Source of the DNA: Ceratodon purpureus
Taxonomy: Eukaryota; Streptophyta; Bryopsida; Pseudoditrichales; Ditrichaceae
Direction: 5' to 3'
Length of the DNA: 64,000 bases
Assembly: GCA_014871385.1 (NCBI GenBank)
Contig: CM026423.1
Coordinates: 6,920,967 to 6,984,966 of the forward strand
Shown here: piece by piece, positions 28,156 through 41,600 of the stretch
Numbering within the stretch: the stretch's first letter is position 1
Layout: each line of letters opens with the position of its first letter
Made by a program: the position numbers and the translations under genes
The notes under the pieces: model-generated
The model's database searches: none
Seen by the model: only the letters and a program-made list of their open reading frames with translations
What the model was told of the DNA's origin: nothing

Positions 28156-29118
28156 GGCTGGAGTCCACACTTCAAGAATGGAATTTCTTGACAATATTGA
28201 GCAAGGATGCTCGTACATGTACAAGTAACTATCTCGTCCTCATAAGAAGCAGGAGAAACACCAACTCTATCAATGTTTTACGTAGAAAATTCTTGAATAC
28301 AGACTGAACGGTTCAATCGGGTAGTTGCGGCCCGAGAATGTACGTGAAAGTTCTTCTTCAGAGCTATCTTTAAGGTTACAACCGCAGTCATGAATTCTGT
28401 GAAAGGTTGCAGGGAAATACATGCACACAGAGGAGGAAAGATAACGACTCAAACAATGGACTTGGACCAAGGCGATCAACTAGAAGTGCAAGTGGAGTTT
28501 GCCTTCCAAGACAGGTATCTACATCGTCGACAACCCATGCACTTGAGGAATTGCACAGTTTATAAGGAATCTGGGATTCCCGCACTTGCATCAGGTACAT
28601 CAGATATATAGGAATCACTATCATTAATAAGGAATATCAACAGGAATTCTGTGGACCTCCCCTGGTTGCTACTTGAAAATTTACCAGAGCGCTGAACTGT
28701 CTGCAGGATTGACCTAGCTCAACTGGCAGCATATCCAGCCTCCACAGCCTAGAGTTTCATTTTATAATTTACCATTTAAGCTATTGATAGATTAACTGAC
28801 CGACAGATTAGCGAACTTGGCAGAATATACATGAATCCTGAATCCTAATTCGGATAGCATGGAAACCAGCCCCAAGATAGACTCCTCGGAGCTCACGATA
28901 CTCATTCCAAAGCACTACCGTAGTAGCTTGCATGTAATTTTACAATTAATCACAGCTGGTAGCGAACGTACTGTTGCTGCATTCAGACTCTCTTCGACGT
29001 ACTTTTAGACTTAAATTTTGTTGTATATATGAAGCCAATTTCCAACGACTTCTTGATTTCAGTCCATCACAGCCTTAAAAAAATCAATATTCATGACTCC
29101 CAAAAATTTCTTGAAGAT
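28156..29118. other. Intergenic spacer; left part of a promoter split by the Mutator-like insertion
   Basis: No gene seen. Removing the 13.8 kb insertion joins this sequence to the TATA box at 42984. It is therefore the original upstream region of whatever starts near 43015. Confidence 0.45.
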
Positions 29119-29127
29119 GGCCACTCT
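29119..29127. repeat. Target site duplication of Mutator-like element (left)
   Basis: GGCCACTCT, identical to 42972-42980. Nine bases is the hallmark of the Mutator superfamily. Confidence 0.95.
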
Positions 29128-29393
29128 GGAGAACGCTATTTCCCATGTAGCGAAGGGTAGGGTTGGTGGGTCCCCGCCTCGGCGGTCCCCGTCGCTGGCC
29201 ACGTCGGATCCGCGGTTTCACCCGTCGCGCGTCGTCCGCGGTAACTCCGGGCGACCGTAATTTTGCCCCTGCGTGACACTACTCGCGAACGCCTGCTTTC
29301 CGAGACTCTATCTGTGACACAAAACACTGACAAACTGTGACACTGCCCGAAACAACACTGACCGCTCCAAAAACTTTGTTCTCTCCTGTGACG
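29128..29393 (+). repeat. Left terminal inverted repeat of MULE (266 bp)
   Basis: Starts GGAGAACGCTATTTCCCATG and ends at CTCCTGTGACG. Its reverse complement is found at 42706-42971. GC- and CpG-rich. Contains GTGACAC at 29273, 29314 and 29337. Confidence 0.95.
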
Positions 29394-30401
29394 TAAGATG
29401 ACGTCATAATACACTATCCGTCTGAACCCCAATGTCGCCCTGTTAGGGTTCCAGTGTTTTGTGAGTGTGATTGCAGGGAAGTGGATTGCGTGGGTTCCCG
29501 GAGAATGGAGATTTCTGGTCAGGGATGTTAGGGGTTGTACGGTTCTACGTTGTGCGGTTAGTGGGGCGATTGAGTACCAGGACACATCGCGGGATCGCCA
29601 GGTAAGGAAATGGAATCGACATTGCAGGGTAGGGTAATGAGGGCGCAATGAGTACCTGTCTTGACAAAGATGTGACTCCCTCGGTGGGTGGAGGCGGCGA
29701 CGCCTTCAATGCTTTCGTTAGGCGTCGACACGGTTGCCGCAACAATGCAGGTAATACTCCACCTCAAACTCACCGTCTCCTGTAATCTTTCAATGTATGT
29801 ACACGTTCTCTGAATATGGAGTTTAGCTCGATTCGGGACGGCAAATTGCGTCTCAGTAGGTTTTCGGACATTGAGACGCCGAGGAGCAAGCAGTTTGGGT
29901 TCTGGAGGATACCTAGGTTTAGATGACATACAACCCCGCGTGCATGGCAATTCTTGTTTTCATTGTCGAAGCTCTAGTTTTGTAGTTGGCGGTTTAGGGT
30001 TCCAATTGTCGATTACATTGGGAAGAAATGGTTAGCGCTTTCTGTCAAATGTGTCTCGGTTTACGGGTTTTTGGGGAAATGTCATATCCTGTCGATGTGT
30101 GATAGGGATTCCATTACATTATATATGTTTAGTGTTTGTTTCTGTAGAAGATAGCGGTTTAGTTTTAGAAACTCCCTCCTTCCTCCTGATGTGTATCCTT
30201 CTCTGAATCGGTTTTATTTGTTGTTCTATAAACAGGGACGCTGTCTCTTACGAAGAGGAAGACTGGATTTATAGAACGGTTTTATGTGAAGCTGGATGTG
30301 GGAGTCCGATAGGGTTCAAGAACAAATTCCGTGGGATATCACACGCTTCGGGGGCTTGTCCAAATTGCGGAGCACGAACAGACGCCTTCAAGCCGGAGAA
30401 G

Positions 30402-33400
30402 ATGGCACCCGAGCCCGTGACACTGAAGGTCAAGGTGTACGGAGTTCGTTACGATGTCACCTATCCGAGCGCGCAGAGAGTGTCCGACCTCAGGCGTGAG
30501 TTTGCAACTATGTGCAAGGGTGCCTATAAACCTTGCGGAAGGCGGAAATACTTCGTTTGTATCTACTGTGGCCTGAATCATTTCAGCAACAAAATGATGC
30601 TCAATCGGCATCGTTTTGTTGAAGGTTGCCCCGAGGCTACGTATCCAGACGGTAAGAGGGCTCTGTTACTTCCCTACCCCGATTTTAAACAAGGTGAAGG
30701 TAAGCGGGTTGAGGTTCTAAGTAGGAAAAAAGCAGGGGATTCGGCAGTGGACGATAAGTTCGCCGGTCCTTCAGGGAAGGAGGCTGATGTGGACGGATCA
30801 AGTGAGGATACCGAGGACGAAGACGGAGTTGATGAAGATGATGACGGACAGGTTTCAGGGAAGGCTGCGCAGGAAGGTGGACATGGCATTCCCAAGACAG
30901 TGGAGAGCACACACTTGAAGAAAGTGTCCCCACCACAGGATTTACTCTGTGACGTTCCTGCCAATCGCGGTGTTAAAGGGAATCAGAAGAATGCGAAGCA
31001 TAAAGCTAAACGAGGGACGGATCCGTCACCACGGAAAAAAGGGGAGGGGGGCCAGTCTCATGTCACAGATCGTCCTCTCGTGGACGGGTTGGTGAGTGGG
31101 AAAAGAGAAGTCGGAGTTGTCGTTGGGAAGGAATCGGCTGCGGACGTTCAAAAGACCGTGCAACGTCCTAAACGCAAGGCCGCGGCAATTACAGAAGACG
31201 GTTTAGTTGGAGGGGGGAGGGTCACGCGGCAAGCACCAGGCAGCACACGTGCGGCTGCAATTCGGGACAAGACCGAAGTCCAGGACCCTGACATCGTGCG
31301 GGAAGCTGTGGTGAACAATGCCCCGAGGAAAGTGGTCTCCGGCGTAAAAGCTCGTGACACTGGAAAACATGAAGAAGCACAAAGGGACGCCCCAGGAGAT
31401 GGAAAAGATCGTGACGTACGAAGGGTTGACTTAGCGAAGAGGAAGGCTGATCAGCGTGATGACGAAACTGGTTTCCATATTAAAGTGCGAGAAGGAGCAT
31501 CTAACAAGCAGCCTAGGATTCAACAGGGTCTTCATGGTGGCAAAGAAGAGGTGAGCACGATGCTGAATCACCTAGAACTTATAAAGGAGAGGGCCATTTC
31601 CACTTTACGCGAAAGATTTGAGTTAAAACATGCATGTATGCGAAATAAGACATCTGTTCAAACTAGACTCCCTCTGTATCTTTTAAATACAGAGAAGGGA
31701 CCTCACAAACCTGTCGAGCAGGTGGTGGCTGGCAGGGTTACACTCTCCCGAGAGGATGATGTTCTGCAGATGGAAATCGACAAGGGTGACATTGCTTCAG
31801 AAAATCAGTGTCACGGTACAGATGTCGAATTCAATGACTACCAGATGCCGCCCTGTGAGCTCAACGAATATCAACCTCCATCGCCAACCCTCACGGAGGA
31901 TGCAGTGGCGTCCATGTATGTGTGGACAGAAGCGTCCGTTTTCATTACAGATTTAAGGGACTACTGGGCCGAAGGGAAGGGTGAAATAAGGCCTTTTCGG
32001 TTCGGGACTGCTATCGAAGAGAGGTTGAGAGCTAGAGCTGAGGCGTTGGAGACATTGGAGAATGCTTACGTGGAGAAATATTGCAGGGAAACGGAGGATT
32101 TAGATAAGAGTACCACCGAGCCCACATGCCCTATTAAGCCTCCGATGCCAGCGCTTTTTCATCTTAAGGAGTACGAGAACTCAGTCCCGGTCCCGTGGAC
32201 ATGGACCTCCGAGAGCGGGGACGAGTTTAGGAGGAACTGGGAGAGTACAGTTCACACGGAGGAGTTCAAGAATAAGCTAATGAGGTGCTCTTATTTCTGG
32301 ATTCTTCGGAAGGTATGTGTTTAATACCTGTTTTCTACCTATACATTGCTCAATTGAAGTTGTACCCCCCTGCGTATCAGAGCAATGAAGACCTAAATAT
32401 TTCTGTGACTCTGTGACACTAGAATCTCACTATTGCGAATTCCTGTCTTCGTCTCTCCCAGGGTGATAAGAAGGATCCTATTAATGCGGATGTCATCGCC
32501 CGTGTCTCGAATGCCATGGAAAATCTAGCCCGCTGTGTGGAGGACGGTATCCCTTACGAAGAACTAGATGCACTACAGATGTACGTGCAGTGGACCATTA
32601 ATCAGGCTGCCTTTGAGATCGACCTCCGTAGTCATCAGAATAGTCTGCAGTTTGCACACGAAGAGAAGGTGCGCAAAGCTCGAGCTGACTTCAAACACAG
32701 GAACGGTCTGCTGACAGAGGAGGTGCTATGGGATTGGTGCCCGATTTTTCGCATCTTAAGGACATCAGGGGAAACACTGCATGGTCTCCCTTCATTTCCG
32801 TGGCGTCACGACAGTGAGTTCAACCATCCTACTTTGTTCCTTTCTAAATGTCTTGACCTTACTTGATGTATGCACCCAGTGTCCTCCTCTATATGTAATC
32901 AGTGGTTTCTAATGAATTTGATGCGTATTTCAGTGACTGAGGCTAAGGAGGTTCGAAACGTGCTTCGGGAGTCTCGAGTTATGCAGAAGCAGCCCCCGCC
33001 ACTTGCCTACGTCTTCCGCATTCTATTTCGAAGCACTTACGGAATGTATCGGCACCTATGCTGTCCAAACTACGGTATTACGGCGGAGGAGGTGCGAAGA
33101 GAATGTAGAATCGGGATCAATGTGAAGCGCAGCTTGACGACGTTTCTGACAGAAGGGCCATACTATTTTACGGAGGTTGAACATGGCTTCGGGGAAGATC
33201 TTCGCAAACGGGTAGAGTCGGAGATGGAACACATACGTATTGGATCGGGGGAGGATAAAGTCCAGGAAGTCATGGCGTGGGTCCATGCTGTCCAGCTCAG
33301 GTCGCTTCAAGACCACGCTGTGTGTCACCCCATGCATTTCAATCGCGCTTGGACGACTACTGCGCATTCCCATTGGGAAACTGCGGCTTCACATTGGGAC

Positions 33401-35449
33401 GTGACACTGAGAACTCGAGAGGACCATGATCTTGGCTGGGTTCCTTCTGGGTTTACTCCTGCCTGGAATCCACGTGTTGCGGCTTTGAGACTGTGCATTC
33501 AAGAAACTGTGGTGCAGATGGGGGAAATAATGGGTACGGAGGACAGTGCACATTGGGCTGGATGTGCCAAGGATTTCAATCAAGCTCCGTGTTCCCGTCC
33601 TCCTTCCGATTCGGGCGCCAGTACTGGAAACGGGGGTGACTCTGTGATTGTCCTCAAGGAGCAAATGGTGGACCAGAATGTTATCGAACTGCGTAAACAT
33701 TCAGATGAGCCAGAGCAGGACACTCAGCATGTGGTACTTAGAAAAGGGGAGGACATTGACATAACCCCGCATTCGGGGTCGGCTGAAGTTTCCATACAAC
33801 AGAACGGACAGCAGTGTAAGAGTGGCCACGTTATTATTAGGGAGGAGGAGAAGATACTGTCCCCCTCTTCCACTTCAATGACGTGTGTCGCTAGTCGTGC
33901 GAAGGAGAACGATAGTACTACGAACTTAAATGACGACGCGGGAACAGTGTTTCCAGAGATAAATTCTATACTCGGCCACGGAAGTCACGACTCTCCTCCC
34001 GCAGATGCGTTGATTACCCTTACTCAGTTCCAAAATACCGTACATTCCGGGGTGGATATGCACTTGGGGGAACCGTCTTTTTCTCAGGACGCTAGTTTTG
34101 TGCATTGGGTAAAGGGAGGCGTCAATGACCCGCTACAGACGCCTATGAGAGGAGTCTCCATTGTCACCGCCCAGGACACTGCCTCCGTACAGGTCGCTGA
34201 TAACGACAGCACGTGTCGTAACCTGCATGAGAAATTCGAAGAGGTCGAGGAACTACAGGCCGTGACACACTTGGTCACGTTATCCCAAGGTACGATTTGT
34301 GGAAGTCCACAACGGGAGGCTCCACTGAATTTGAATTCGCCACCGAGTTACGGCACTATCACTGCAGCCTTCGCGATGGAGCCGTGGTCTAACTTCGCGA
34401 TTTTAGATGTGGGGGATGTTGCCGTGATGACATTGTCTCAGACCTACAACCATCTCCACGTAGAAGATCACTTTCTTAGTCTGCCCGGGCGTCAGGGGAA
34501 GAAGGACGGCGCGAGTGCGGTCGTGTTCTTCAACGAGAAGGGCAAAGAACTCGAGGTTAAATTCTCAACCATCCGAGATTTAAAACGTGTGAAGACACGT
34601 CTGGGTAACGACATTGTCGATTTCGTTATGTCTAGGTTGTACTTTCAGTACCCTGCCCGAGGAAGGCAGGAATTACAGATCCTATTGTCTAGAGTGAGCT
34701 CATGCTTTCAGACTATGGTCGTGGGAAAGACATCATTGCATAAGTGGGCTTCTGTTTTTTTACAGCCCACCCCGCCGGTGCAAATTCACCAGGTTAAAGA
34801 AATTCTACTGCCATGGGTGACGAAAGATCACTGGTCGTTACTTATATTCCAGTATGACAAGGTTATACACATGGATAGTGCTCGGGGACAGCGACATAAA
34901 CCTACCGGAGTCGACAAGGACCTGATCAAGTGGATTAGCTATGCTTGGCAGAGTTTAAGGGGAGTAAAAACCTACGAAGTAGGGGTCGTCGAGCAGGATG
35001 TACGCCAGCAATCCGGCAATTATGAATGTGGTCATCACACGGTTAGGAATGCGTTGATCTACCTTAAGGTATATTTATGAATTTTGCGTTTCATAGTATG
35101 AAGTCATTGTATTTTGTAATTGGCCTACATTAGTTCAGTCTCGTGACACTGCACTGTTAAGGTCTAGAATTCCAGTGTCACGAAAATGACCATGTTGTCC
35201 GCTGACGCGGACTTGCAGTTTCGGGGGATGGGCAGAGAGGACGGGGAGGTGTTCATGCGGCAAAAGATGATGGAGCCGTTTAAGACGAAGAATATGAACC
35301 AAGAAATCCTCTCTCTGATTGCAAAGGAACTACATGCGGGACGCCGTGACACTCGTTACAAGGCCCCTTTCAGCTTTCCAACGACGGACATCACTCCTGA
35401 AGACGACGTTGAGACGGACATGCAGTTAGTAGAGTCGGAAGAAGAATGA
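30402..35449 (+). CDS. Transposon-encoded Ulp1-like (C48) SUMO-type protease with N-terminal zinc finger
   Basis: Four exons: 30402-32312, 32462-32813, 32934-35068 and 35168-35449 (4,680 nt, 1,559 residues). All junctions are GT-AG and in phase. The last acceptor, TCTAG|AATTCC, is weak. Residues 53-76 form a possible C2HC zinc finger (C53-x2-C56-x13-H70-x5-C76). Residues about 120-400 are acidic, then Lys/Arg-rich and disordered. Near the end is a C48 cysteine protease domain with the full triad: His1387 in KDHWSLLIF, Asp1402 in VIHMDSARG, Gln1447 in RQQSGNYECG and Cys1453. C48 enzymes cleave SUMO or related tags from proteins. In the host nucleus it could remove SUMO from transposase or silencing factors, which is inference. 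It lies between the element's terminal repeats, so it moves with the transposon. Confidence 0.85.
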
Positions 35450-37139
35450 TTTGGTCGAGGGGGTTAACATAGAAAGGTAGATTGAAATGCCCCTGTTTGG
35501 GAGAGTCATAGAACTTCTCGAAATCGAGGACGTACCTCTGATTTGAATTTGTAAGTAGTTCCTGACATGGTAACTTGTGAATACCTTTGACACTGTTTTA
35601 TTCACCCTAAACCTGCATTTAGTATGAAGGGAGATGCTTAAACTTAATTTGACTCAGTTTTCACCGGTTATGTCATTTCGCATTAAACGTCTCATTCAGT
35701 ATAATTATCTACGGACCAAAAACCCAATTGCATAAAAAGCAGAGAGTCGTGTCCCTTCTGGTCTTAACTATGAACTCAATAAGCCAGGTTTTGGATCTTA
35801 GGCGCATGCATTCAGACTAGAAATATACGATGACACGTTTTGAGTATGCAAAACACATACACTTTGCTCATGAGGCCAGGGAAAGTAGCAAAAAAAATTT
35901 CGTGCAATACAATAACTCATTGTATATATATATCTTACGAAGTACATGGAATTTGTTCGAAACAAATACATTGATTTAGATAAGTGTGGGGTATTTACTT
36001 TTCTATATCCTACAAATCTCTGATTTCAATATGGAAATTTTTATCACGGGATTGAGAATTTAAAAATAAAAAATATACTGTCTTTATATTACACCGAATT
36101 TATTGGAAGAGAATAGTATGGAATTAAATCGTTTCACATGACTAAACATGGTATGTGGTATACTTTGTGAAGAACACTTCCAACAATTCAAGATACCTAA
36201 TGAAATAAAATTCATAGGGAAGAGTGTGAGTAAAATTCAAGGGAAATATGAACGAACGTCCATTCACAATTAAGACGTCTGAAGTAATATTTCACAAATA
36301 TATGATATTTCAATGCATCTATTACATTTTCAAATAAATAAGGTGATACATAAAGAATAACATTAGCCGAATAATTATAGAACATAATTGATATAAATTC
36401 ATAGTTGCAAAAAATAAATAAAATAAGGAAAAGATTGTACATAATACGTTTTTAAAGAATTAAATCGTTCTATAGCGTAAGGTTTAATATATTCATTATT
36501 AAAGTTATAGTGCGGACCCAAAAATTGTTCTCTTTGCCAAATAAATTGAAATCACCGTGAAATGACAACAACGTCTAAGAGAAAAAATTCAAGCTATTTC
36601 CATTTAAAGAACTCACAAATTCACTCGGCTAATAGGGTGTTCGAAATTGAGAATACCCATATACAAATAGGAAAATATTAAAAAATAATATACGATAACA
36701 TAATATAGTACTCTGTTTATACTCTAGATCATTGTTAATATAAATTAATAATATGTTATTGACCACCACATTAGTGAACTCATTACCTAAATATAATGAA
36801 ATTATATTATTACATATCAAGTACAAAGATTAATGGTTAGAAAGAAATTTATAGAATTCCGTATGGGATGATAAAAAATGTAACATATTTTTTGCTTAAA
36901 GCTACACTCTACATAGACAATGTCACAGTGTCACAGTGAATGACATACTTGTTAGTGTCACAGTGTTCGCTGCGTATGTAGGTGGAGACGTCGTTGCTAA
37001 ATATAAATGTGAATCATCGTGGTTAATCTGGTAGAACGTGATATTGTATTACTCTTGCCATAAAAATATTTGTTCTCAGAGGAACATACAGGAATGTAAG
37101 GACTCTAACATATAACTAAATGCCTAAAACTTGAAGGTA
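35450..37139. other. AT-rich noncoding interior of MULE with GTGACAC cluster
   Basis: Strongly AT-rich, with no believable frames. Within 36918-36973 the sequence TGTCACAGTGTCACAGTG, followed by GTTAGTGTCACAG, puts several copies of the element's repeated motif side by side. Confidence 0.6.
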
Positions 37140-37526
37140 TCAACTATTGTGAGTACATGATACCATAGATGAGCACCCACATTTGATGGTGTTGGTCTCG
37201 GGTGCTGGTTTGTTCCACTTAGAGTGCCCTTGCAGTAGTGAAACATATGTAGTGGTACACTGCACCCCCTTGAAGCGTTCACTCGCAGGGAAGAGAACGA
37301 CCTTCCTTTCGAGACACTGAGAAGTAACACCTACAGGAACTGTCCTTTTACGCTTCAGATGGGAAGATCTAGAAGAGAAGATTGGACGGTACACTCGACC
37401 ATTGTTCTGGGGCACATCTGCACGGTCGGAGGACGGAATGGAATGACGCATTCCCTGAACAGGTACCTCTACGAAGTCCGCCATGGTTGCAAGGAACTCC
37501 AGTACCTCTAATTCGAGCTCTTCCAT
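37140..37526 (-). CDS. Small basic protein of unknown function in MULE
   Basis: Open frame of 128 residues starting MEELELEVLEFLATMADF. It has an acidic helical start, a middle with HLKRKRTVPVG (possible nuclear signal) and a C-terminus with CGCSSMVSCTHNS. No family was recognised. A TATA box at 37637-37644 lies about 110 bp upstream of the ATG, a normal distance. It lies between the protease and transposase genes, like the accessory genes of other MULEs such as VANDAL elements. No homologue was checked, so coding status is uncertain. Confidence 0.4.
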   Translation of the reverse strand: MEELELEVLEFLATMADFVEVPVQGMRHSIPSSDRADVPQNNGRVYRPIFSSRSSHLKRKRTVPVGVTSQCLERKVVLFPASERFKGVQCTTTYVSLLQGHSKWNKPAPETNTIKCGCSSMVSCTHNS

Positions 37527-37636
37527 CTCTAACGTAGACTCCGGTAGCCAAAAAAACCGTCACGTGGAGTACAGAGTAACAAACAAGCATACGAAAGTGA
37601 TACTGCGAGAGAGGGTCGGAAGCAAAGAAGTTGTCC

Positions 37637-37644
37637 CTTATATA
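37637..37644 (-). promoter_or_regulatory. TATA box for small MULE gene
   Basis: Minus strand reads TATATAAG, about 110 bp upstream of ATG 37526. Confidence 0.45.
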
Positions 37645-38068
37645 CTAAACGGTGGGTGATGATGCAATGTGAACGGACCACGTTCTTCTCCCATGGGAAC
37701 TTCCTCATTCCGGAATTCGAACCCATCTGCATTTATAGTTATAGCGTGCAACCACAGAGATTAAGTGCACGAGGTTTCTGTTCATATACAGGAAGTGCCT
37801 TCATTAAGTATACCCAGATGCCGTTTTATAAACTTTTGGGAAGATTACGTGAATGTACATTACATCGAGTGGGAGCGCATCTGCAGTGTCACAGTGAAGT
37901 ACGAAAGGGAAGGCAATCAATAACAGACACGGTTGGACAATGCTGTATACAAAATGGGTTGACGATAATACAATCAGTTGTTCCATTAGTATAGCTGCGG
38001 ACAAACACCGGTCTATAATCAATAGAATAGTCCAATGAAGACCACTGTTCTAACTGATCTCCTATGCT

Positions 38069-38545
38069 CTACTTAGCACTATAACAGCTGAGATTGTGTA
38101 ACTCTTCGTCACCGACTCCACTATAGTATTCGTTCCATATGAAAGCAGCGACGCCAGAATCGCATCCTTCTCCAACGTCTGATGATTCCTTCCGATCGCT
38201 GGGGGCGTCTCGGTCCGAACGTCGCAGGACAGGACTGATGGGGGCAGCGCCTTGTCGCCTTCTACGGCGACTTCGATCTGTAGCACATCTCCGCCCCTGT
38301 GACACTGGCATACATCCGCACCCGTGACGTCTACTTCGACCTCCTCCGCCCTCAGTCCATGGGTATGGCAGTCCACACACCGCGCGTACGCAGCAAATAC
38401 TTACAATCGACATCAGGAATATTGAAACACCAACCATGGTAAGAGACACCCACCCCTGCAGATCGAACACGACGAGCACTACTATAGTGCACATGACGAG
38501 AGTAGGATACACGATGAGAGAGTGAAATCTACAAAGGTAGTGCAA
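38069..38545 (-). CDS. Possible two-helix membrane protein of unknown function in MULE
   Basis: Open frame of 158 residues. Two hydrophobic stretches (YPTLVMCTIVVLVVF and VSLTMVGVSIFLMSIVSICC) are followed by a Gly/Arg-rich basic tail (DRSRRRRRQG). No family recognised. A second frame over 38062-38376 also stays open, so GC-rich sequence may be keeping frames open by chance. A TTTATAAG at 38587-38594 could be a TATA box but is close to the ATG. Coding status is uncertain. Confidence 0.3.
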   Translation of the reverse strand: MHYLCRFHSLIVYPTLVMCTIVVLVVFDLQGWVSLTMVGVSIFLMSIVSICCVRAVCGLPYPWTEGGGGRSRRHGCGCMPVSQGRRCATDRSRRRRRQGAAPISPVLRRSDRDAPSDRKESSDVGEGCDSGVAAFIWNEYYSGVGDEELHNLSCYSAK

Positions 38546-38680
38546 CAGGTTGCCGGGAGAGAGGTAGGGCGAACATATCTAATGAACTTATAAATCCGTG
38601 GAAGTCAGTGAAGATACCTTCCTGTAAGACCCAGTAAACCCTAGACTGATATCCGAATTAGGTTCTCAGGCGGGTATAAC

Positions 38681-41600
38681 CTACAAACGGCGTGCCACTG
38701 AACTTTTCGGCTTCTCCAAGAAGTCCTTAAACCGCCCGAGTTTGAATCCTTTCCCATCCTTGACGGGGGAAAAATGCGGCGTTCCAGCCATAGGATGCAC
38801 AGTTCCCAAATTAATCTCAGCTTTCAGAGTTCTCAATCGGCCTAATGTCTGGTTAAGGTCGGCTACCAGATGCTGCAACAGAACTTGATCAACACCAACT
38901 TCCTCGTGCAGTAATATAATTTGCTGCCTTAACGTCTCCGCCAGGTCAACCTTTGGAATCCTAGCCGGTGTAGCCCTTGGCACGGACATGGGAGTTGTAG
39001 GCAGTGACACTGGAACATGCTCGACCCGTCTAGGCGTCAGCAGCTGTTTCAATCCTCCATTAACATTGCCAGCTAATCTTCCACAGAATCTAGCGATAGT
39101 TCCCTCAGCCATCTCTGGGTGCATCATCATCACGACTTTGATGTGATGCTTACACAAATTTCCACGCTGAGCCCAGACGCAATTGCAAATCCCCCATTCG
39201 GAACCTGGATTATGGACAGTGTATCGCAGATGTCTATGATCAGTTGATGTTACAAGTGCCACATCTTCATCGGTGGCAGGGAGTGTCACATCTTCATCCG
39301 GAATATTTCTGGCTTTTAGGATAGAGTTAACAACAGAGTCCTGAATTTTTTTATTGTCAACAAAACCCTTTGGCTTCAATAGGTCCTTGTACCAATAGTG
39401 ATCTAGAACGTCCTCCGTAAGTGCAGTAATACACCAATCGACTCTCCTTCCTGTCATCCTGCTCCGCTCTGATTTCAAGATGGACTTTGAAAATCCGTGG
39501 TAACCCTCTATAGCAGCATTAGTGTCTTGCCCACAGTACTTTAATTTCCGGAAGCCCACAACCCACATGTGCACCTTATCCAACCATTGGGTATTCATGT
39601 ATTCCCAGAACTCCTCCTCCTGCGGATATTTTTTCTGCAACTCCTCTATTCGTTTCTTAGCCCATTCCTTACCTTCAGGACCCTCGGGTGCATTTCTATC
39701 GTACATCATCAACCCTAATTCTTTAAGAATAGCAGCTCGTCGTTCTTGATTTGATATCTTGTAACAGCAATTCTTTTGCCAAGCCCGTCGAACGTGCCAG
39801 AGGCATAAAAAGATCGCCGTACCGGGCCATGTGACACTGGAAAAATCAATGTCACAATCAGTGTCACATGTATAATTGTTTTACTTACTGTGAATCAAGA
39901 ATTACGCTGTACACCAAAACACTGTACTCGGAAAGGGTGCTTAAAAATATTCTACAGAAGGAACCAACAAGAGTGTTACAGCATTGTACATACTTTATTG
40001 CGTTGATTTCTCCTTGAGCGCAGTCCACTATAAAAGCAGCAGGCTTCCAGTCTGGCTGCTCATCAGTCATTCTGGAATTCAATGCCGTCATCCACGGTGT
40101 AAGGTCCTTCTCAGCACATCGTGAAGTCAGGATAAACGCCACGGGCACACCGTTGTGCCACTCATCGAAAACCATGAGTGTGTATAGAGGGAACTGAAAT
40201 AAAAACATTTAAATCATTAGTTACCAGTGTCACAGCGTATATCATTGCAATACAATACATAATGGAAAACAAGTTATGATATGTCACGAACCTTCTTCTC
40301 GTTTGTGCCGAATGTGGCGTCAACTGATATACCACTACGATGCCCATGCTCGAGCATCATCTTCTTCTGCCAAGGAGTTTGAATGCCTACAGTGAAGGGC
40401 ATGTTCTCTCCAGTCAATTCTCCTGGAACCGGTTGGGGCTTCTCTTTGTTGGACTCAGTGTAGTAGAAAACCTTGTCACTGTTTCTTTGGACCCACATGC
40501 GCACTGACTGTGCATCATTCTTATCTAACATATAGCTTTCATGTGCTAACTTCCCTGATATGTTTCGAATGTCTTTCGTGGTTAGTAAGAGGTCCCTAGT
40601 AATCTCCCTCCCTTCCGCTTGGTACTTCTTCAGTAGTTCCAAATGCTTCTTCATAATTTGGTTCGAAGTGTCTTTCCTCCTGAGGCACTCCTCGACAAAC
40701 GCTCGGATCTCAGGAGACAAATGGGCTGAGAAGGCACTGCGGTCCCCTACCTTCATGCCACCATGCACCACTAACCCATCACAATTGACATGCTTTTCTT
40801 GGATTATAGTAATCTCAGAAACATGAGGAAGGTGCAGGAAAGTCTTAACTGTGAACTGGGCGAGACAACCCCTTTTAACCGAAGCACCCCATTTTTTCTT
40901 CGAATCTCTTTTAATTCTAGGACGGTTTTTTGCAGGCGGAGTTTTCTGCTTTGGAAAAACCGGAACATCCTCGACCCCTGCGACATCAGGATTAAGAACC
41001 TCCCCTCTGACCTCCTCCCCACAAGCACAGTTACTCCCCTGCGCTGATTCAGGGACACTAGAACCCATAACAGTGTCACAGAGTGAAGAGAGAAGGGAAT
41101 CCACATTGTCAGCTAGGTTAACATAGTCGTTGTCGACAGACGCATGTACCGGAGGATTCAATACGGGTTGTCCATGTGCAGGGGATTCCGCGATAGACGT
41201 GTCTACAGTCTTCTTGCGAGGACCACGCTTTTTCGGTACTTTCGGTCCTAGTACAGAAGCTCCGTCAGTTGGATTCACCACCTCTCCCGATATGTCACCG
41301 GTATCCATACACGATCCGGTATCCGTCAAAGCTTTCTTCTTCCTGGGAGCTCGTTTCTTCGGCAATTCAGAAACCTGTTCCGTGACAGTAGACGTTGGTG
41401 CATCCTTCTTCTTCCTAGGGCCGCGTGGCTTTCTCGTTTTAGGAGGGTTCTCTATCCCTGTGACACTGACTTCAGGAGTTCCGCCGTCGCCGCCAATTAG
41501 GACCTCGGATGCCTTCTTCCTAGGTTGTCGTTTTTTGACTGTCTTCGCCGGTGCAGGTAAAGAGTCGTCCACGATAGGAACCTCGTTCAGATCAGGAATA

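Noticed and set aside
29136..29648. 170-codon minus frame at the left end of the MULE, with its matching plus frame at 42676-42963
   Set aside because: Both are readings of the terminal inverted repeat, not genes.
30402..35449. Ulp1 protease as a host gene captured by chance
   Set aside because: It lies inside perfect terminal repeats and target duplication, shares the GTGACAC motif, and Ulp1-like genes are a known MULE component.
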